Assembly (NCBI GenBank): GCA_963082975.1
Contig: OY720349.1
Coordinates: 44,063,962-44,127,961 of the forward strand
Source of the DNA: Labia minor
Lineage: Eukaryota; Arthropoda; Insecta; Dermaptera; Spongiphoridae
Direction: 5' to 3'
DNA length: 64,000 nucleotides
A program made the translations under genes and the position numbers. Every line of letters begins with the position of its first letter. Position 1 is the first letter of the stretch. Below are positions 20,056-34,400 of the stretch, piece after piece. Below the pieces are notes generated by a model. It was not told the DNA's origin. It did not search any database and saw nothing but the letters and a program-made list of their open reading frames with translations.

Positions 20056-23000
20056 TATTTGTTTTTTGAAATCTTTAGATTTAAATTTCTTACCTAATCC
20101 AAAACGGTAACCATCAGCGAATCTAGAACTGGCATTATGAAAAACACAGGCGCTGTCCACTTGATTTTGAAAAACATCAGCTCGAGTTTCTAAAAAAAAT
20201 AAGAAATAAATAAGAATTAAATTCTAATTGAAAAAATGTATTCTTTTTATATATAGTAAGATATACAGGGGTTGGACAAAAATATGGAAACACCTTTAAA
20301 AAAACATGTTTCTTTGCTTAACCACGGCCAGCAATTCCCTGTTTATGAAGCTCCCTTCTATTTGTTTTGGAACTCACAGGGATCGGTAACACAACATTCA
20401 TGTCACAGGACACACTTTCGTCCGCGCTGTGATTTAGCAGATTATGTTTTCCCGCTTTTCAAATATGCAGAATAAATCTTCGATACAGTACTTCTTGATA
20501 CACTAAACACCTCGGCTACCTTGCTTACGGAAGCACCTACCATACGTGCTCCAACAATTTGCCCACGTTCGAAGTCTGTGTTAACTCTGACATAATACAA
20601 TGACAACCTCACATAACAGTACTCCGACAACAACTGAACTGTTTAGCACATTTACGAAGTTGTATAGGTGGCGTCAGTAGTCATCTACATATTTCATTAA
20701 AATCATTCTTTCTTTTTAAACATGCATTTCACAAGGTGTTTCCATATTTTTGTCCAGCCCCTGTACGTATGTCCTTTAATAGGGAAATACCATTATAATG
20801 CTATAAATAACTCACGTTTTAGGACGAAGACATATAAAAAAAGGTTCTCGATTGAAGAAGAGAAACTATTGTCATGAATTAAACTTTTAAATAATAATAA
20901 ATTACATGACATGTTTCTTTATATTGGCACAGATGTGCAAGATAGGGGTTAGATATTTGAAAGGTAGCCAATGGCTACTTCGGAGGGGGGAAAAGTTTTC
21001 CTCTGGATGGACGGAAGGTAGTAAGTCATTCTTCGGCATAGTTCGGGCGGAGAGTGTTCTTCCCTAAGTGCCAGGATAATCCCTCAGGTCAACGAAGGAG
21101 TTGCAAGCCCATAGAAGATGGATCATTAGATACTTGGAAGAAATAACCCGAAGATTCCTCACGTGAATCTCTAAGTGCACCGAACTATCTATATTATCAA
21201 TAACACCTAAGTGGTCGACCCTTATGCAATTGTTAATTAAATATTAAATCTGATTTAATTTATAATATCAAATACCTAACTTTATTTTATAATCAATTCC
21301 CTTTTTTTAATGTCTAACGATACCCATTGTAATTATGTTAATGTCTTTAGTTATTAAATATTAATTTTATCTTAATTTAATATTTAATTTTTATTCTGAA
21401 TGAATTCAACTTTACATCTTCTCTTATCAACCGTCACTGATTCACCAAACTATATTCTATTCACAATTACCAAATTTATTTATTTTAAAACCCATTTTTT
21501 TATAGTCCAACCCATACTAAGCCTCCAATATACGACAATATATATGTATATATAATATATATGTTAAATAAATGTAGTGTCAAAAATATATAGATACGAG
21601 TATAATTATATGCACAATATTAAAATATAGACCCTAGTGATAAAATGAAATTTTTATCATTTAATGATATACATTAAAACAATATCTAAATGAATAAATA
21701 TCATTTGAGTGAATATTTCTAATTTATCCAAATGGTTTATATTAATATTGGATATTGATGACAAAATAACCATCATCACTACTGTATATTATCTTGATGA
21801 GAGATCATTTTCCGAATATTTAAAGCTGTCATCAGCTATTTGAATAATTAAAAGATATTTAAATGATAATATAAATTCTGATACATTTAAAAACAATTTT
21901 AATTTATTACCATAATTATATAATTTAATGAATAATAATTATCTGAGTTTTTTTTTTATCAAATATGTTAATATTTACAATATAATTATTATACGTATAT
22001 ATAACGTATAGATTTAGGAGTTATGATTGATGTAATTTGTTTAAAAAAAAATACATAATATAAAAAATATATAATTTTAATAATATATGGATCTCACACA
22101 AAATCTAGTAGCTCAGTTATTGAAAACAAAAAATAAATAAAAAAATAGAAATTAAAATTAAAATGTTTTTGATGAAGTTGAAAGTTTTATATGTAATCAT
22201 AAAAAATCTTAAAATTTATAAATAAATATTTTCAGGATATAGTTCCAAATTCATTTATTTGTATTCATTATTTCACTATTATCAACTGAATTTAGTAATA
22301 GTTTTTTTTATGAAATAAAGTCTAAATTTTTGTTCTATTAACAAAAAAATTATGTCTCAAATAAATTAAAAGTGAAATATTTAAATTCATTGCATATTAA
22401 TGTACTATTTCATCTCTTTATGAATTTTCATTTTTCTCTATAGGTTGAATTAAATTCGTATTTTATTTTATTTGATAAAACAAAAAAAGAAATTCATTTA
22501 TAAAATGAATTAAAAAAATGAATAATTATTAATATTGATTCATCACTCATGTCGCATATATATTGTTATTTGAGTTCAATTATGCAGACATATTATATAT
22601 TTGCTTATTAGCAAAATGAAAAAAACAATTGTGAAATTAATTTTTGAAATTTAAATATATCAAATATACAAAACAGAAATTTTAAAAATATTTAATTCTT
22701 TAATATAATAATAATAGAGATTATATATAGGTAAAAAAAGAAACAAAATAAAAAATAATCATTACATTTTTCTAAAAGATTATTTATAAGTATAATCTTA
22801 TTTATTATAATATACTTGATTTTTAAATAAATTTGTTTATTTACATATTTTTCATTATTTCTCGGAGTTTTTTGTATAGCAATTTAAACAAGCATAATTA
22901 AAATCAATGATTTATTCTCACTTTTTGAAAAACTACAATACCACAAAACATTTCGAGTTATAACTTGCTGAATTTATTGTAAAGATAAACAACAGTTCAA

Positions 23001-25401
23001 AAATATGGTCCACCTTGTATATCGCATTAAATAAGAATAGCTCTTAGATGAATTTAGAATAAACTCAGATATTAATAAAAAAATCTAAAATGCACTCAAA
23101 ACATCACATGGCTCTAACATCCTGCACCTCTAGATATGTTTTTTGCTTGATTATAATAAAGACTATTTATTGGTTTTATCTAATTGTAAGTCTATTTATT
23201 GATGTTCTTATGTTTGTATCAGTCGTTCAATATGTTTAAGACAATTTGATGACAAAATTCTATTAACATTTCACCATTTTGATGTGTTCACCATATTGTC
23301 GTCCCCTATCCACCCTGCTCTTGCATTTAAGTCTCCTGGCAAGACCTTTGTTTTTCAGAGAAGATATTGTAAAATAGAATTAAAATAAATTTGTTTTTTG
23401 CTACATCAGCATTGTCATTGGTCGAATATCACTAGGTAATTCTTTATTCTTATCTGAAATTGCAAAAATTCTGTTCGTAATATATTCATAGCTAATCAAG
23501 TTTTTTAATTGTGTTTTTATAATAATAGAAACTCTCTTTTGAGCTCTTTGATCTTTTGGTACGCCACTGTAGTAAACGTATCCATCAATCTATTTTGTGC
23601 CTTGCTCTTTCTTTTAGGTTTTGGTCCACCAAGTCCTTTAAAGAGTTCATGACTATTGTATTTTTCATAATCATTGTTCTTTTTCTTGTAGTCATTGATG
23701 TTTTGATCTATCCTGTTCCAAGACTAAATTATCAAATTTTTCAAGTAGTTCATTTTACTAGGATTGAGTCCAAGTCAAACACCTAACCAGACTTGATAGA
23801 CTAGGTGGTTTTTAATCGTGGTTTCCTTCTACAATTGGTTTACTGAGATCAATAACTCTATCTATCACTCTTTTGCTTCTCTGGAAATGAGGTTCAACTT
23901 ACTTAAAGTCTGCTATATCTACACTTTCCTTGCAAGTGTGATGTTTTTTAGATATAGAACAAATTGTGGGTGGGGCTAGCTTGAAAATTTAAAATTTAAG
24001 GTATTTCATTTGAGATCAAAATATAAAGATCCCCGCCCCATACTGCTTAATACCCCAAGGAAAGTGTAATAGAATCTAGAGCTTCGTAGTCCACTCACTA
24101 CTTTAAATATATAGAATAAAGTTATCAGCTGTAATGTCCCAAGGGCATTGATAATTAACTATCATTTACTCCTTATTATCTTTTATTTGATTTTATCTTT
24201 CCAATTGATTTTCTCATAAATAAATTCATTATCTTCTACTACTAAACCTATTTTTCTTAAGCTACATGATTTTATTGTACTAACAAACTATAATTGGGAT
24301 TATATAAACTCCTATGTCATGTAATTCATTAATATTTAATCATTCCCCAATCATATCCAAATCATATCATTCATATTCAGTCCATATATTAATTTTATAT
24401 ATGCATATCGTATCTATCGTATCTAAAATTTTATGATCTCTAAATATGAACTTAGTTATGAGACGAAGAATTAACCATATTCTTACCATATAATAATAAT
24501 TAAAATTATTTAGAATTGGCTATTAAAAATACTTACGGTCCTCAGTAACGATGACATCGGTATGTCCTGAACCATAAGTGTGAATATGTTCAATGGCACT
24601 TTCAAGTGAATCGACTACTTCTATGGCACATTCCAATGTGCCATATTCAGTTTTCAATGATTTTGCAGGTGGTGGACCGAATGTTAATGTTTTAGACAGA
24701 ATTGGGCCAGCATAGATTGTCACCTTAAAAAAAAAGTTAAGTTAAGTGCAAAGATAATAATTTTGATTTATCTTTTTGTCAGAATAATTAATCATCAAGC
24801 TCAGAATAAAATAAATTGAAAAATTTGAATAATGGAAACTTATCAAGAAAATGATAAGAGATTTCTATCTAGACATAAATACACCATTATATTATTACAT
24901 TTATTTTGATTAAATAATCATTAAAGAAATTTTAAATATATTTATTTTATTTTATATAGATAAACTCAGTGGACTATTTAAAACTTTTTGTAAATTTTTT
25001 TTATTATGATATCGTATTCGTATTATTGTTTTATCTACTTATCAATATACACTATAAAAAAGTAATATAAAAATATTATCATATAATTCTTATAAAAATC
25101 AAATTTTATGATTAACAAAATGGAAAAAAAGATATTCACCCCCTCATTTTTTAGTGAAGAGCAAAGTTCTTCAAAAAATTTTGAACCTTCTAAAAGATCT
25201 TTGTGTAGGAGAAGAGTTTCCATTGCATTACAGGCTGCTGGATAATCGCATTTCGAATCACGAACTGAAAACAAAACAATTTGATTTTACTCCGAGCAGA
25301 GACATTAAAATCACATTTTAAAAATTAAAATATTAGTAAAACAATTACTGCATTTCAATGTTTATAATAATGTTTTCGAATCTTAATGAGTTAAAAATAT
25401 G

Positions 25402-25439
<38 letters not shown>

Positions 25440-28400
25440 TTATATTGGAAGCTAAATATGTTATGTTCAATAAAAAAAAAAAAAAATTACGTATTAAAAA
25501 TTTAAATATGAAAGCATGCACATATCGGTTGCCTAAATGTAGGGGAACCACGGGTTTAGCGTTTACCATCCCTGTTGGTATCTGTACACGCCCTCCAAGC
25601 AACTCTATGTCAGCACTTAGTTTTCTATTGAATTTATGATATTTTAATAATATTGGAACAGATAATCAATATCTTTATTATTTACAGAAAAAACAGATTT
25701 TTAAAATCTAAATAAATTTGTAATTTTAAAATATTAATAAATTCTAATTTTTTATCTCAATAATTTAAATTCACTTTATGAAAAATTCAAAAATTATTTG
25801 AAATTTTTTGAAAAGAAATATATAATATAGCCTTTCAATATTATCATATAATTTCAATTATACGAGTATATTATATACCTACAATATATTTCATTTAAAA
25901 TATTTGAAATGATATTATTTAAATAATGGGTATTAGAAATCGAATTAATTTTTTATTATTGCCTCCTATGTATTCTAGTAATTAACATTTTTTCCAATTT
26001 ATATATGTATAATGATAACTCATCTTACTAATGTTTTGTTTGTTTTTATAATTCCAAAAATAATTCAAATAATTCATTTGTTTGTGGTAGGGAAAGGACT
26101 CTTAAATCGATATGAAAATTGATACTTTAATAAAAAATAATAATAAAATATTTAATTGAATTTATTAATATGACTTATAAATATATTTATTAAATAGGTA
26201 CCCTACTTCTCATGAATATTTTTAACCAATTTATAAATGTTAGGAGATGTATCATATTTTATGATATATTTTCTCACCTTTTTTCCCTGCTTTTTCCACT
26301 ATATCATTACACATTCATTTATATTACAAATTGAAAAGATAATTTAGATATATCTCTCTTATTTAATTAAATTTTGAAATTTTTCTAATATTTATTTTTT
26401 AACATCTTTTTACTAAAAGCTTTCAATTAAACATAATATTTTATTGATCTAGTGTATCAATATTTATGTCAATTAATATTAAAAAATTCCATTCATTTTA
26501 AATTTACAAACAAATATGTATTTTTAAAATATCCTCGAAAATTGAATTTAATGTTTAACTTAATCATATTACATTAGAAGATAAAAAAAAAACAAAATAA
26601 TTATTATAATAATTATTTATTTATTTTAGTTGAGTGATTTTAGATTTGGGTAAAATAACATTCCCTGTTTATTCATTTCATCAGATATTATATTATATAC
26701 TTCATTTTGTAGTTTAAATAATATATAGGCATATTCAATGTACCTGACATAATCTATTCGAATTCTTAATTTAAAGTTTTAACAAATATTCTAGCTTTCA
26801 TGTTCACTTATAATAAAAATGAATGAAAATAATAATAACAAGGCTCTTGAATCCTTTCAACTTTTGACAATCAATTTGAAATTATCGACATAACAAGTTT
26901 CTATCCTTCAAATAAATGGGAATACAATTGAAGTGAAAACTTTCTCATTCTCTTTTTTTTTTTATCTTTACGTGAACAATCTGTTTTCTGTTTTGTGTTG
27001 TCGTTCTCTTCAAGTCCAATGTAATTGGATATCAATTGGATAGAAGAAAAGTCTTCAAATATAATCGAGTATTAATGCAAAATCGAAATAATTTTTTGCA
27101 GTTTATGCTAAAAAAATAAACTATGTATATTAGATTTTTTTTAAGTTTCTTTTAAAAGAGAAAAACTTCAAAGTTTTATTAAAAGAAAATTATATATATA
27201 TATATATATATAACTTCTCTAGAATGAACTTACGAAAAAACAAATAATGCATGCCTTTCTGGTTTTGAAAATGATTTTTTTTTTAACAGACATAATAAAA
27301 AAAAATAACTTGAAGTAATATTTAAAATATTTTGCTGTTTTATTTCATCATAAAAAAACCTCTGATTTTTGTACATCATACGAAAGCGCAGCACCTATCA
27401 AGAAGGAAGCTGCTTAAACGGAAAAAAGGTATTCTATGATCAGTAAAACTGATCTTCACAAACTTGATCTTGATTTTCATAATCGGCACCTCTACTTTTT
27501 ATCAAGTAGCTTCCAAATTTTTTTTTTTTTCATTGTTTAAATATTTCTAGAATTTATGAAAATATAAATGTGATAATTTATCCCATTTACTCTCCCACAA
27601 AATAACGTTAAAGACTATTTTTAATATTATGATTATTATTCCGCATGATAATTATTCCCAAGACATTTAATATTATTAAAGAGAATTAAAAGAGCGTCTC
27701 ATTAAAATCGGCGACTTATTACAGATTTTAATAATTTAATTAAACATGAAATCCTTTAGAATCCATGTAACTTTTATAAATTAATTTGTGCTTCCAATTA
27801 TTCGAAGCCTCTGAAAGGCTTAAGTAACCAGAAAAATAACGCATGAGTGTTCGACCGAAAAGCGGATTATTCTTTAATAAATTTTGTTTTTATTTGAGGT
27901 GGATAAAATTAATAAAAATAAATGATCACATATGCCTTGGGGATTTTTGTTTGTATTTTTCCTTTTATCAATCATTATATACGCATAGAATTTGTGAATT
28001 ATTCTCGATATATCATATGAAATCATTTCTAATTAATTTAGCTATATTACAAATATTTTTTTTCAACATTCCATATATTGTTTCATTAAATTTGCGCGTG
28101 CCTCTATTCATATGATAACGGATATTGAATATTCCTAACTAGTAGCATAAATGATCAAGCTTATAATTAATGTATTAAAGTAGATAGCAAAATAGATATC
28201 AGCTTAGTATTTTTTTTTTTCATATTATATTTTTTAAATATGTATATTTTTGGCCCTATACATTCTCACTTCGGGTAGGGGACGTGTATAATTTGACTTT
28301 TGGATAAAGCACCTTTTAAAATATCTTTAGTGCAATTCTTAAAGCGAATGAATGATATGTTATATTCGAATATTGGTTTTTCTAGGAGTGAGTGGTTGGA

Positions 28401-31400
28401 TTTTGAAAGCAAACACCACCCCTTAGGGAAATAGAATTTTCTGGGTAAAGAGACCGCTTATAATTGGATTTTATAGATTTTTTTAAAAATAAATTTAAAA
28501 AAAAAAAAACGTTTTGAAAGCTTATGTTCTGTCATCCAAATAATAAATCAAATTATATTATTTTACAGTCAAATTCTAATTACCTTAATAAATTTATTAA
28601 GTTACATAATATTATTAATTTTTTCAAGAAATAAATTTTTGTGATAAAAATAAAAATGTCAAAAAAAAATCATCATTTAGAATGAAAGATAATGAAGAAT
28701 AATTTTATAAATTTGAAATTTTGAACAATTTAATATTTTATTCTATTTATTTCTTTATTAAATGATCACAGAAAAGTCATAATAAATAATATGAAAAAAG
28801 ATTTGATAAAAAAGTTTTATGTGACACCCAGATATTAAGTAAAAGCTGACAAAAAAATATAACAAGGGAGTCTTAAAGCGAATCTTAGGAGGAAAATTTC
28901 TTTCACAGTTTGAAAATAAGTTAAATAAAATATTTTAATATATAGATAGAAGGTTCTAATTTTTAGTCAATTATAAGAGTGGGACGGTCTGAGAATTAGG
29001 AAACAGATTCAAGACGAATAGATAAAATTTATAATTCTCAATACCCTATATTCACCCATCATCAATAGAAATATTATTAAGGAGATAATTTTATTTAATA
29101 TTCATAATAATAATTAATAATTATTTTTTTAAAATTACATACTTAAAACAAAAAAAAATATTTTTTGAAATTTCCAGAACATCCATACTAACATATACGA
29201 CCTCTCTTTATACATTTCGATATACCGGCCCTCTCGATTAAGGTACGTTTTCGATTTACGGCCTAAAAGGTTTCGCTATAAAGGCAAATGTTGCCAAATC
29301 TTGCGCAATCTCGATACACAGTTTTTCCTATTTAATTGTTTACGAGCATTATTCAGTAGTTCAATGTGTACTCAGGAGGTTATAAACCTGAACAAGTATT
29401 TAACGTGGACGAAACAGGGTTTTATTGGAATCAAATGCTTAATCATACGTTCATTTCAAAAACCGAAAAATCTGGGCCTGGTTATTAGGTGCTATTACTG
29501 CTTGGATCAAATGCCGCGGGTGATTTTAAGATAAAACCATTTTTAATATATTTTTACCGAAAATCCAAGGCCTTTTAAAGGACTAAATAAAAATGAATTG
29601 CCCCTCATATGGAGATCCAACAAGAAAGTTTGAATGATTTCAGGTACTTTTGAGGATTGGTTAAAAATCACTTCAAATTAAAGCCATTTTTAAAAAAAAT
29701 ATACATACACATATTTTATGTAATATTAAGTTGTTTCATTATTGTTTATATATAATTGTTGATTTTTGGAGTCTGTTATTATTGTATGTACATATGTATG
29801 TACTTGTTATGTATTTTTAATTTAAATAAAATAAAATATGAAATAAAAAGAGAAAATAAATTTTGCATGAAAAACCATGTTACATATATTTAAAAAATTT
29901 GGAACCTTTGAATTTGTGTGGATTTGTTCTAGAATAATAGATTCCTTATAAGATTTTTGCTTTGCAGCCAAGTTTCGTGGAACGTATCTTGGCCCTAAAG
30001 CGATGGGGGTCTATACTGATTCAATTAGTGAGAGATCTAATATAAACATCCTAAACAAAAATATATATGTAGGTATATACGTATTTATATTAAATATATC
30101 TTGTTATCTTATCTTATATTATCTTCTTCGTGCACGTACATATATTTAACAAATATCTATCTATCTCTGTTTCTCTACGGAACTCGAAAGTTCTTGGCCG
30201 ATGCAACCACACCGCTCTAAGTATTCCTATTCTGAGCCACAACCTATAATTATTTTATGATTGTTTTTTAAATAAAATAATAAATTTAGTAGATTTTTAA
30301 ATTATATATATATATATTATCGTCAAAATTAATATCAAGGGGAATCTAAATTGAAATATGTAAAACAATTTTTTTCTTTTTTGGTTGTATTATAGGGGTG
30401 TGAAGTGTGGTCATGACCGTGGTAGACGAGAGTAGATTTAGAGTATTGGCAAATAGGATTCTTCGTAGCGTTTATGGGTCAAAAAAAGATGAGGTCATCG
30501 GGGAATTTGCGGAGAGTATATAATGAGGAATTGCATAATCTCTATGCATCTCCAGACATAGTTAGAATATTAAAAGCGAGGAGGCTGTGATAGGTAGAAC
30601 ATGTAGCTAGAATGGGAGAGGAAAAAATTATGCAAAATATATTGGTGGGGGAGCAAGGGCGCGGAAGGACAATGTTGGAAGGATCATAAGAGAAATAGGA
30701 GAGTGGGATAGAGATCAGGAAGGGACACGAAGAAATGTGGTTGCTGCAGCCAAGAACTTTCGAGGTTCGTAGAGCCACAGAGAGATAAATAGATAGATAT
30801 TAATATTCATTAATTATTATTTGATATTCAATAAATTAAAAATTTATTGTATACTGGAAGTTATATATATTTATGATATGCTATATAATCTAAATGTATA
30901 TATCTACCATATGAATAAATAGATTATGTTTAAGATTAAAATTATTAAATAAGGTATTATGAATTTAATATATTTTAATTAACAATATTTCAAAAGAGTT
31001 TATAATTTAACATTTTTTTTTTAATTTTTATTTGACTCAAATTGACATGTTTTATAAAAATTTAAATGATAAGATAAATTATAAATATTTCTTCAATTAG
31101 TTACTTTATGAATGTCATTGTTAATGTTTAAAATTAGAAATTCAAAATTAAACTCACTAATTACTTACTAATTTTCATGGCCTTTCCCAGATCAGCATAT
31201 TTGTCGACATAAACGTGGCAGACTCCTTCCGCGTGGCCCAAAACAGGAATATTTTGACTTTGCATTTGGATCGAACGAACAAGATCGTTACTTCCACGAG
31301 GAATGATCAAATCGATATGTCCCTCAAGAGAGAGTAGGTCACTGATCTCTTCCCGAGTTGATACCTGAAAATTTTATCATCATTCTTAAAAGGATGATCA

Positions 31401-34400
31401 TTTATTGAACCACGCTAAAAACAACTAATAAAACTTCAATTATGAATGAAATAGCCAACCACTCTAGCTTCCAATAACATTTATTTGGATGTAGTTTAGA
31501 TTCTGAATGTTTTTTTATATATAGACTACGAAGAACCTCATTTTAAACATTTTATATATATATATATGATATACTTAATTATAATTTTGAGTTCAATGTT
31601 ATTATTAGCGTTTATCTTACTTTCATTTAATTTTTTTTTTCGAAAAGATGATGTTTCAGTTTGATAGGTCCAAGTTCAAAGCAATCAGTAATAATTAGCA
31701 TTAATTAATTTCTTCCTTCCCCCGCCATTCTCTCTATTTTCCCTACCTCCTTGAATCCAATAAGTTAAGCAAAGGACCCTTTGTATTGTCTACTCGAACA
31801 ACAACTAAGTTCGAAAACCATTCAATCCTTTCTTGTTTTCTTCTTTCACTTGAGTTGGTTTCTCTCTCTCTCGATGAAAACTCAACTTTCTAGTCTTTTT
31901 GTTCTTGGATTCTCAATTCAACCGCCATTAATATAGGAACAAAAAAAAAAAAAAAAAAAAAAAAAATGAAAAGAAAAATCACGCCTAACATTTTCCCATT
32001 TTTTCACACGATATCAATACTCGACATTTTTCCAGCTGATAAATGTTGTGTATTGAAGGAAAGAAATTTATATTCTACAAAACGACAGTCAAGTTTGAAA
32101 AATAGGAGAAAAATGAATATTAATCTTGGCCTTGCTTTTTAGAAAACATTTTTGACTTGTGTGTGGGTGTAAAAAAAATTATATAAATTAAGAACATACC
32201 AATGATACTGCCTTGGTGGCATCAATGGTGGCAAGAGCTTCCTTAACGACCTCCATCAGCGCTTTATTGGAATGCGAAGCCTCTTTTCCACCCTTCAACA
32301 GGAGGCCATTTGCTGAACTCAGCGCCAAAGCCACCACCTTTAAAAGAAAATATGTTTATTTATATTTCAACTGCCACTAGACATTAGATTCTTTAGGCAG
32401 ATATTGCTTCAAATGCTTTTAAAGTTATTTCTTAAGTTAATGGAATTATACTAATGTTTTCAGATATTTGAGACTATTTCTATTAGAGTTTAAATTGTTT
32501 CAAGAAAGTTAAGTTAAGTGTTAGCTTTTCATCCATTGATATTTAAATTCCTTAAAAATAAATGTTTCATTACTTAATACCAATTTTAGGAATTACACCA
32601 TTCTCATTCTAATATTTGTTTGAAAAGATATATGAGCGTCGGTAATTGTTTTATTGAGAGAAAATATACTCGAAGAGAATTACATATTCAGAAAAATTAA
32701 ATATTTTCTGCTGCCATTTGAATTAAATGCATGACTCTAATACATTCTATATTAATAAAAATGATAACACTTAGCAATATTCTGCCAAAAAAAAAAAAAT
32801 TAAAACTTGAATATGAATTTATTAATTAAGAGATAAATTCTACTCTTTTGTTCGTGTCCTCATTCTGGAACAAAAAATTATTTAATTTTTGTTTATGAGC
32901 AATCAAAGTATTTATCACTTTTAAAGAAAATAAGTATAAAATAAAATTTAAAAATTTATATATTCTGTTAATCCATTATATATAGAAAAAAATATAAAAT
33001 AAAAGTACTTAATAATAATAGTAAAATACAACCAAAATCTTCTTATTATATTATTATATAAATAGATATTAAATAATTATATATTTAACTCATTTCAATA
33101 TTAAGATCATAATATATGATTATGATCTTTAAATTATCGTTAAACAACATTTAATAAATATGCTCTGAAGAAATAAAAAGTCAATTAGATAAAAAAAAAT
33201 AAATCTCTGATCAATATTGATGATTGTGTCAAAAACTTTCAAATACGTTCTCCATGGACTAAGATAAATGTAAGAAAAATGGATATAAAGAAAAGAGAGG
33301 TCAGAGATGAGTGGTGTTTGGGGGGGGGGGAAGCTTAACTCACTTGTGGCAAACAATCTGGCCTGGATTCAAAAATAACCAATAATACGCCAATTGGGAC
33401 AGTAATTTGTTGAAGATCGAGGCCCTCAGCAAGTTTTGTTCGTCGCAAAACTCGATTTACATTCGTGAGCGAAGTTTCCGCAATTTGTTTCAAGCCTAGA
33501 ATATGAAAAGAAAATGTGACTTTTCTTAATTAACTCTTCCCAATTCAATGCATAATCAACATCAGGAACTGAAACTTATCGTTAAATGGAGTAGGAGAGA
33601 TTGGTTAGGGGTGACTGAAAATTTGCATTTGGAACACTTGGTAGGATAAGAAGCAATTTCTTTTCTATTTTATTCAAATTAAGTTCAAATATACTTTCTC
33701 GCAAGTTTCTTAGAATATAAATTTTAATATAATGAAACCGCATTCGCATTTATGGTGAGTTTTATTTACCCGCTTTCATCTAATAATAAATATCTTAATA
33801 TGAGATCAGTGGAGTGGTTATTAAATATGCTGCTATTGTATATATATATATGCATATAACAATCTCTCTCTCTCTTTCTCACTCAATGTATATAGCAACA
33901 TCTTTATATCATAATTTGAAAAGAAGATTTATGTAGCAATAAGATTGTAAAACATGAATACTTTGGAACGGGCAGTCATCAAATAAAAAATAAAATTTCC
34001 AGAATATTATTAAAAAATAGCATTCTTCTTTTCTCCCGATCTAAAATGAATATTATCATAAGCATGAAATAATAAATTATTATTAGATTTACTTGACTCT
34101 TATATATCACTTATTGAAAAAAGTATTGAAACTATATAATAGAAAATATAATACCTAATTTTAAATTATTGCATTTTTTTTTTCATTACTTTTATTTTGT
34201 TGAACTTATTTTATTTAAAAATCGATCTCTTAAATAAAGTTACAAAAAATCAGAATATTATTAAATTAGTTTTCTTTTTCACTGTTATAAATTGATATAG
34301 AAAAAAATGTGAAAAGAATAAATTGTGATACTTAAAACTTTAGAAATAAATTATTTTTTTGAAAGCAATTTTCATCTGTAAATTTTTATTCCGTTTAAAT

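Larger units (their letters stand above)
20764..24536 (-). other. P5CS: P5CS intron l/m (right part): repeats in AT-rich DNA
   Basis: Besides the Tc1 derivative it holds repeat R (about 20,970-21,545) and a LINE endonuclease fragment (about 22,970-23,950), annotated separately. The rest is A/T simple sequence. Confidence 0.7.
25265..31168 (-). other. P5CS: P5CS intron j/k (5.9 kb)
   Basis: Holds an ATT microsatellite (about 25,401-25,437), a minus-strand SINE copy, a Tigger relic and two LINE 3' ends, annotated separately. The stretches 25,640-27,350 and 27,530-29,180 are AT-rich. A TA tract lies at 27,191-27,212. A mixed-composition patch at 28,250-28,460 has no recognisable frame. Confidence 0.7.
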
